9,369 nt of DNA, taken from Paramuribaculum sp. (GTDB lineage: Bacteria; Bacteroidota; Bacteroidia; Bacteroidales; Muribaculaceae). Below are positions 7,345 to 9,369 of this stretch, piece by piece. The DNA is taken from NCBI GenBank assembly GCA_029051835.1, contig JAIDKJ010000372.1, positions 1-9,369 of the forward strand. Reading direction: 5' to 3'. Both the position numbers and the translations under genes were made by a program. The notes under the pieces were generated by a model. That model made no database searches and had not been told where the DNA came from. It worked only from the letters and a program-made list of their open reading frames with translations. Positions within the stretch are counted from its first letter, which is position 1. Every line of letters begins with the position of its first letter.

Positions 7345-7376
7345 TTTGCGTATTAGAAAATTAGTGAGTAATTTTG
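7345..7376 (+). promoter_or_regulatory. Promoter of the str operon (rpsL-rpsG-fusA)
   Basis: TTTG at 7345-7348 and TAATTTTG at 7369-7376 match both elements of the Bacteroidota sigma-ABfr consensus (TTTG and TAnnTTTG), separated by 20 bp, a normal spacing. Transcription should begin near 7383, giving a leader of about 148 nt before rpsL. This is the best promoter match in the window, as expected for a ribosomal protein operon. Confidence 0.8.
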
Positions 7377-7480
7377 CATCGCTTTAATGGACAAAGTGTG
7401 CAATCTCGGCTGTAACTGTCTGTAGGATAGTGGGTCGTGGTTGGTCGCGCTGAGTGTGTGAAAAGCTTATTCGCAAGAAT

Positions 7481-7530
7481 TAAAGAACGAAAACAGTAAT
7501 AAACGAAAAGTTAAAAAGTAAAAGACTAAG
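7481..7530 (+). promoter_or_regulatory. A-rich, Shine-Dalgarno-free translation initiation region of rpsL
   Basis: The 50 bases before the rpsL start contain 31 A and no AGGAGG-like motif. Highly expressed Bacteroidota genes commonly use A-rich unstructured leaders in place of a Shine-Dalgarno. Similar A-rich stretches precede rpsG (about 8070-8105) and fusA (about 8608-8637). Just upstream, ATTC-GCAA-GAAT (7469-7480) could form a small tetraloop hairpin. Confidence 0.6.
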
Positions 7531-7914
<384 letters not shown>

Positions 7915-8105
7915 AACTGCGCAGGAATAAGCCTGTTTCTTACAGAATTCCCCGGCGTGCGGGGAATGAAAACAAAGTTTTTAACTTCGTTTTTGATTTA
8001 CTGGAAGGCTAATTCAAGGTTGAGTAAACGGGCGCCGGAGGGCGCTGTCGGTTGAAGAAGAAAGATGCAGCAACCAAGCAAACAAAAACAACACTTAAAT
8101 TAAAA
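7915..8105 (+). promoter_or_regulatory. Structured rpsL-rpsG intercistronic spacer, possible autoregulatory region
   Basis: The 191-nt spacer can form several hairpins. ATTCCCCG (7947-7954) pairs perfectly with CGGGGAAT (7960-7967) around loop GCGTG. AACAAAGTT (7971-7979) pairs at 8 of 9 positions with AACTTCGTT (7983-7991) and is followed by more T, resembling a weak attenuator. GCGCC (8032-8036) pairs with GGCGC (8041-8045) around GGAG. The last 35 nt are A-rich and lead into rpsG. In E. coli, S7 represses translation by binding the equivalent spacer; whether that happens here is unknown. Confidence 0.5.
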
Positions 8106-8582
8106 ATGAGAAAAGCAAAGCCAAAGAAGCGGATTGTATTGCCCGATCCGGTGTTTAACGACGTTCGCGTGTCGAAATTTGTGAATCATCTGATGTATGA
8201 CGGCAAGAAGAACACCGCTTACACTATATTCTACAGCGCTCTCGAGACTGTAAAGACCAAGCTCCCCAACGAGGAGAAGACCGCTCTCGAGATCTGGAAG
8301 AAAGCTCTGGAGAACATCACTCCTCAGGTGGAGGTGAAGAGCCGCCGCGTGGGTGGCGCCACATTCCAGGTGCCCACCGAGATCCGTCCCGATCGCAAGG
8401 AGTCGATTTCCATGAAGAACCTTATCTCTTACGCTCGCAAGCGCGGCGGCAAGACGATGGCCGACAAGCTGGCCGCCGAGATCGTCGACGCCTACAATGA
8501 GCAGGGTGGCGCATTCAAGCGCAAAGAGGATATGCACAAGATGGCCGAGGCCAACCGTGCTTTCGCTCACTTCCGCTTCTGA
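8106..8582 (+). CDS. rpsG: 30S ribosomal protein S7
   Basis: S7 is a primary binder of the 3' domain of 16S rRNA, nucleating assembly of the 30S head near the E site. At 158 aa it has the expected Bacteroidota length. It begins [27 protein letters not shown], contains the conserved [21 protein letters not shown] segment (about 77-97) and ends [14 protein letters not shown] chose the ATG at 8106 over an in-frame TTG at 8052, because that extension is a lysine/threonine-rich translation of the A-rich leader and S7 proteins begin at MRK. There is no Shine-Dalgarno. It is the second gene of the str operon, followed after 55 bp by fusA. Confidence 0.97.
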   Translation: MRKAKPKKRIVLPDPVFNDVRVSKFVNHLMYDGKKNTAYTIFYSALETVKTKLPNEEKTALEIWKKALENITPQVEVKSRRVGGATFQVPTEIRPDRKESISMKNLISYARKRGGKTMADKLAAEIVDAYNEQGGAFKRKEDMHKMAEANRAFAHFRF

Positions 8583-8637
8583 TATAAAGCGTGCGTGACC
8601 AATACTACAACGAAAACGACACAACACCAAATAATCA

Positions 8638-9369
8638 ATGGGAAAATCTGACGAACAACTGAAGTATACCCGTAACATCGGTATTATGGCTCATATCGAC
8701 GCCGGCAAGACGACGACTTCTGAGCGCATACTTTTCTATACGGGTCTGACTCACAAAATAGGTGAGGTGCACGACGGCGGCGCCACCATGGACTGGATGG
8801 AGCAGGAGCAGGAGCGTGGTATCACCATCACTTCGGCAGCTACTACCGCATTCTGGAAGTATGCCGACGAAAAATACAAGATCAATCTTATCGACACTCC
8901 GGGACACGTGGACTTCACCGTGGAGGTGGAGCGTTCGCTGCGTGTGCTCGACGGCACTGTCGCTACATTCTGTGCCGTTGGTGGCGTAGAGCCTCAGTCG
9001 GAAACCGTATGGCGCCAGGCTGACAAGTATAACGTTCCCCGTATCGGCTATGTCAACAAGATGGACCGTTCGGGCGCAAACTTCTTCGAGGTTTGCCGCC
9101 AGCTGAAAGAGGTGCTCGGCGCCAATCCCTGCCCGATCCAGATACCTATCGGCGCTGAGGAGACTTTCAAGGGCGTTGTCGACCTTATCCGCATGAAGGC
9201 TATCTTCTGGCACGATGAGGCTATGGGTGCTGAATATTCTGTAGAGGATGTCCCTGCCAATCTGCTCGACGAGGCTCAGGAGTATCGCGACAAGATGCTC
9301 GAGAAGATCGCCGAGTTTGACGACGCTCTGATGGAGAAATATTTCGACGATCCCTCGACGATAACTGAA
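8638..9369 (+). CDS. fusA: Elongation factor G, 3' end beyond the window
   Basis: EF-G is the GTPase that drives translocation of tRNA and mRNA on the ribosome and, with RRF, ribosome recycling. Only the first 244 of roughly 700 codons are present and the frame is still open at the window edge. The G domain is intact: G1 AHIDAGKTT (18-26), switch [12 protein letters not shown] (60-70), G3 DTPGH (86-90) and G4 NKMD (140-143). The sequence after about residue 155 belongs to the G' insertion region typical of EF-G. The segment [19 protein letters not shown] is as in Bacteroidales str-operon EF-G as I recall it. The ATG at 8638 follows an A-rich, Shine-Dalgarno-free 55-bp spacer after rpsG. It is the third gene of the str operon; in Bacteroidota rpsJ usually follows. 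Confidence 0.97.
   Translation, partial: MGKSDEQLKYTRNIGIMAHIDAGKTTTSERILFYTGLTHKIGEVHDGGATMDWMEQEQERGITITSAATTAFWKYADEKYKINLIDTPGHVDFTVEVERSLRVLDGTVATFCAVGGVEPQSETVWRQADKYNVPRIGYVNKMDRSGANFFEVCRQLKEVLGANPCPIQIPIGAEETFKGVVDLIRMKAIFWHDEAMGAEYSVEDVPANLLDEAQEYRDKMLEKIAEFDDALMEKYFDDPSTITE

Larger units (their letters stand above)
7126..7530. other. 405-bp divergent intergenic region between the GlmU-like gene and rpsL
   Basis: There is no gene here. From left to right it holds the short leader and candidate -7 elements of the GlmU-like gene (7160-7178, - strand) and an AT-rich middle. In that middle a weak extra + strand -7 match, TATTTTCG (7233-7240), has TTTG 22 bp upstream. The strong rpsL promoter (7345-7376) and the rpsL leader (about 7383-7530) follow. 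Confidence 0.7.

Noticed and set aside
8052..8105. N-terminal extension of S7 from a TTG at 8052
   Set aside because: The extension is Lys/Thr-rich translation of an A-rich leader; S7 begins at the ATG at 8106 and the 158-aa length fits the family.

Overview
The window reads as a chromosomal housekeeping segment from a member of the Bacteroidota, most likely order Bacteroidales; a Muribaculaceae-like genome is my best guess but is inference. Several things support this. Genes lack Shine-Dalgarno sequences and have A-rich leaders. Promoters match the Bacteroidota -7 element TAnnTTTG. The GreA, S12, S7 and EF-G sequences resemble Bacteroidales versions. The GlmU-like protein is of the alternative Bacteroidetes type.

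Layout: positions 1-40 do not look genomic. They match, with errors, the end of an Illumina Nextera (Tn5) read-2 adapter, so the true sequence appears to start near 41, inside greA. Then on the + strand come greA (5' end missing), a HIT-family protein gene and a GC-rich terminator-like hairpin. They are followed by a GPH-family sugar:cation symporter, a 272-bp gap with a promoter, asd (aspartate-semialdehyde dehydrogenase) and, 7 bp later, a CPA2/Kef-type cation:proton antiporter with a UspA-like cytosolic part. A GlmU-like gene on the - strand converges on the antiporter. A 405-bp divergent intergenic region separates it from the str operon on the + strand: rpsL, rpsG and the first 244 codons of fusA, which runs off the right end.

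How the genes work together: rpsL-rpsG-fusA is a translation operon (S12, S7, EF-G) driven by a well-formed promoter with a leader of about 150 nt. GreA rescues backtracked RNA polymerase. Asd and the GlmU-like enzyme both feed cell-wall precursor synthesis (diaminopimelate/lysine and UDP-GlcNAc) but are not co-transcribed. The two transporters have no obvious pathway link to their neighbours.

I found no mobile element, CRISPR array, tRNA, defence cassette or convincing new multi-gene system. The observations most worth checking are the adapter remnant fused in frame to greA, the apparent loss of the conserved membrane aspartate in the antiporter, and the structured rpsL-rpsG spacer.
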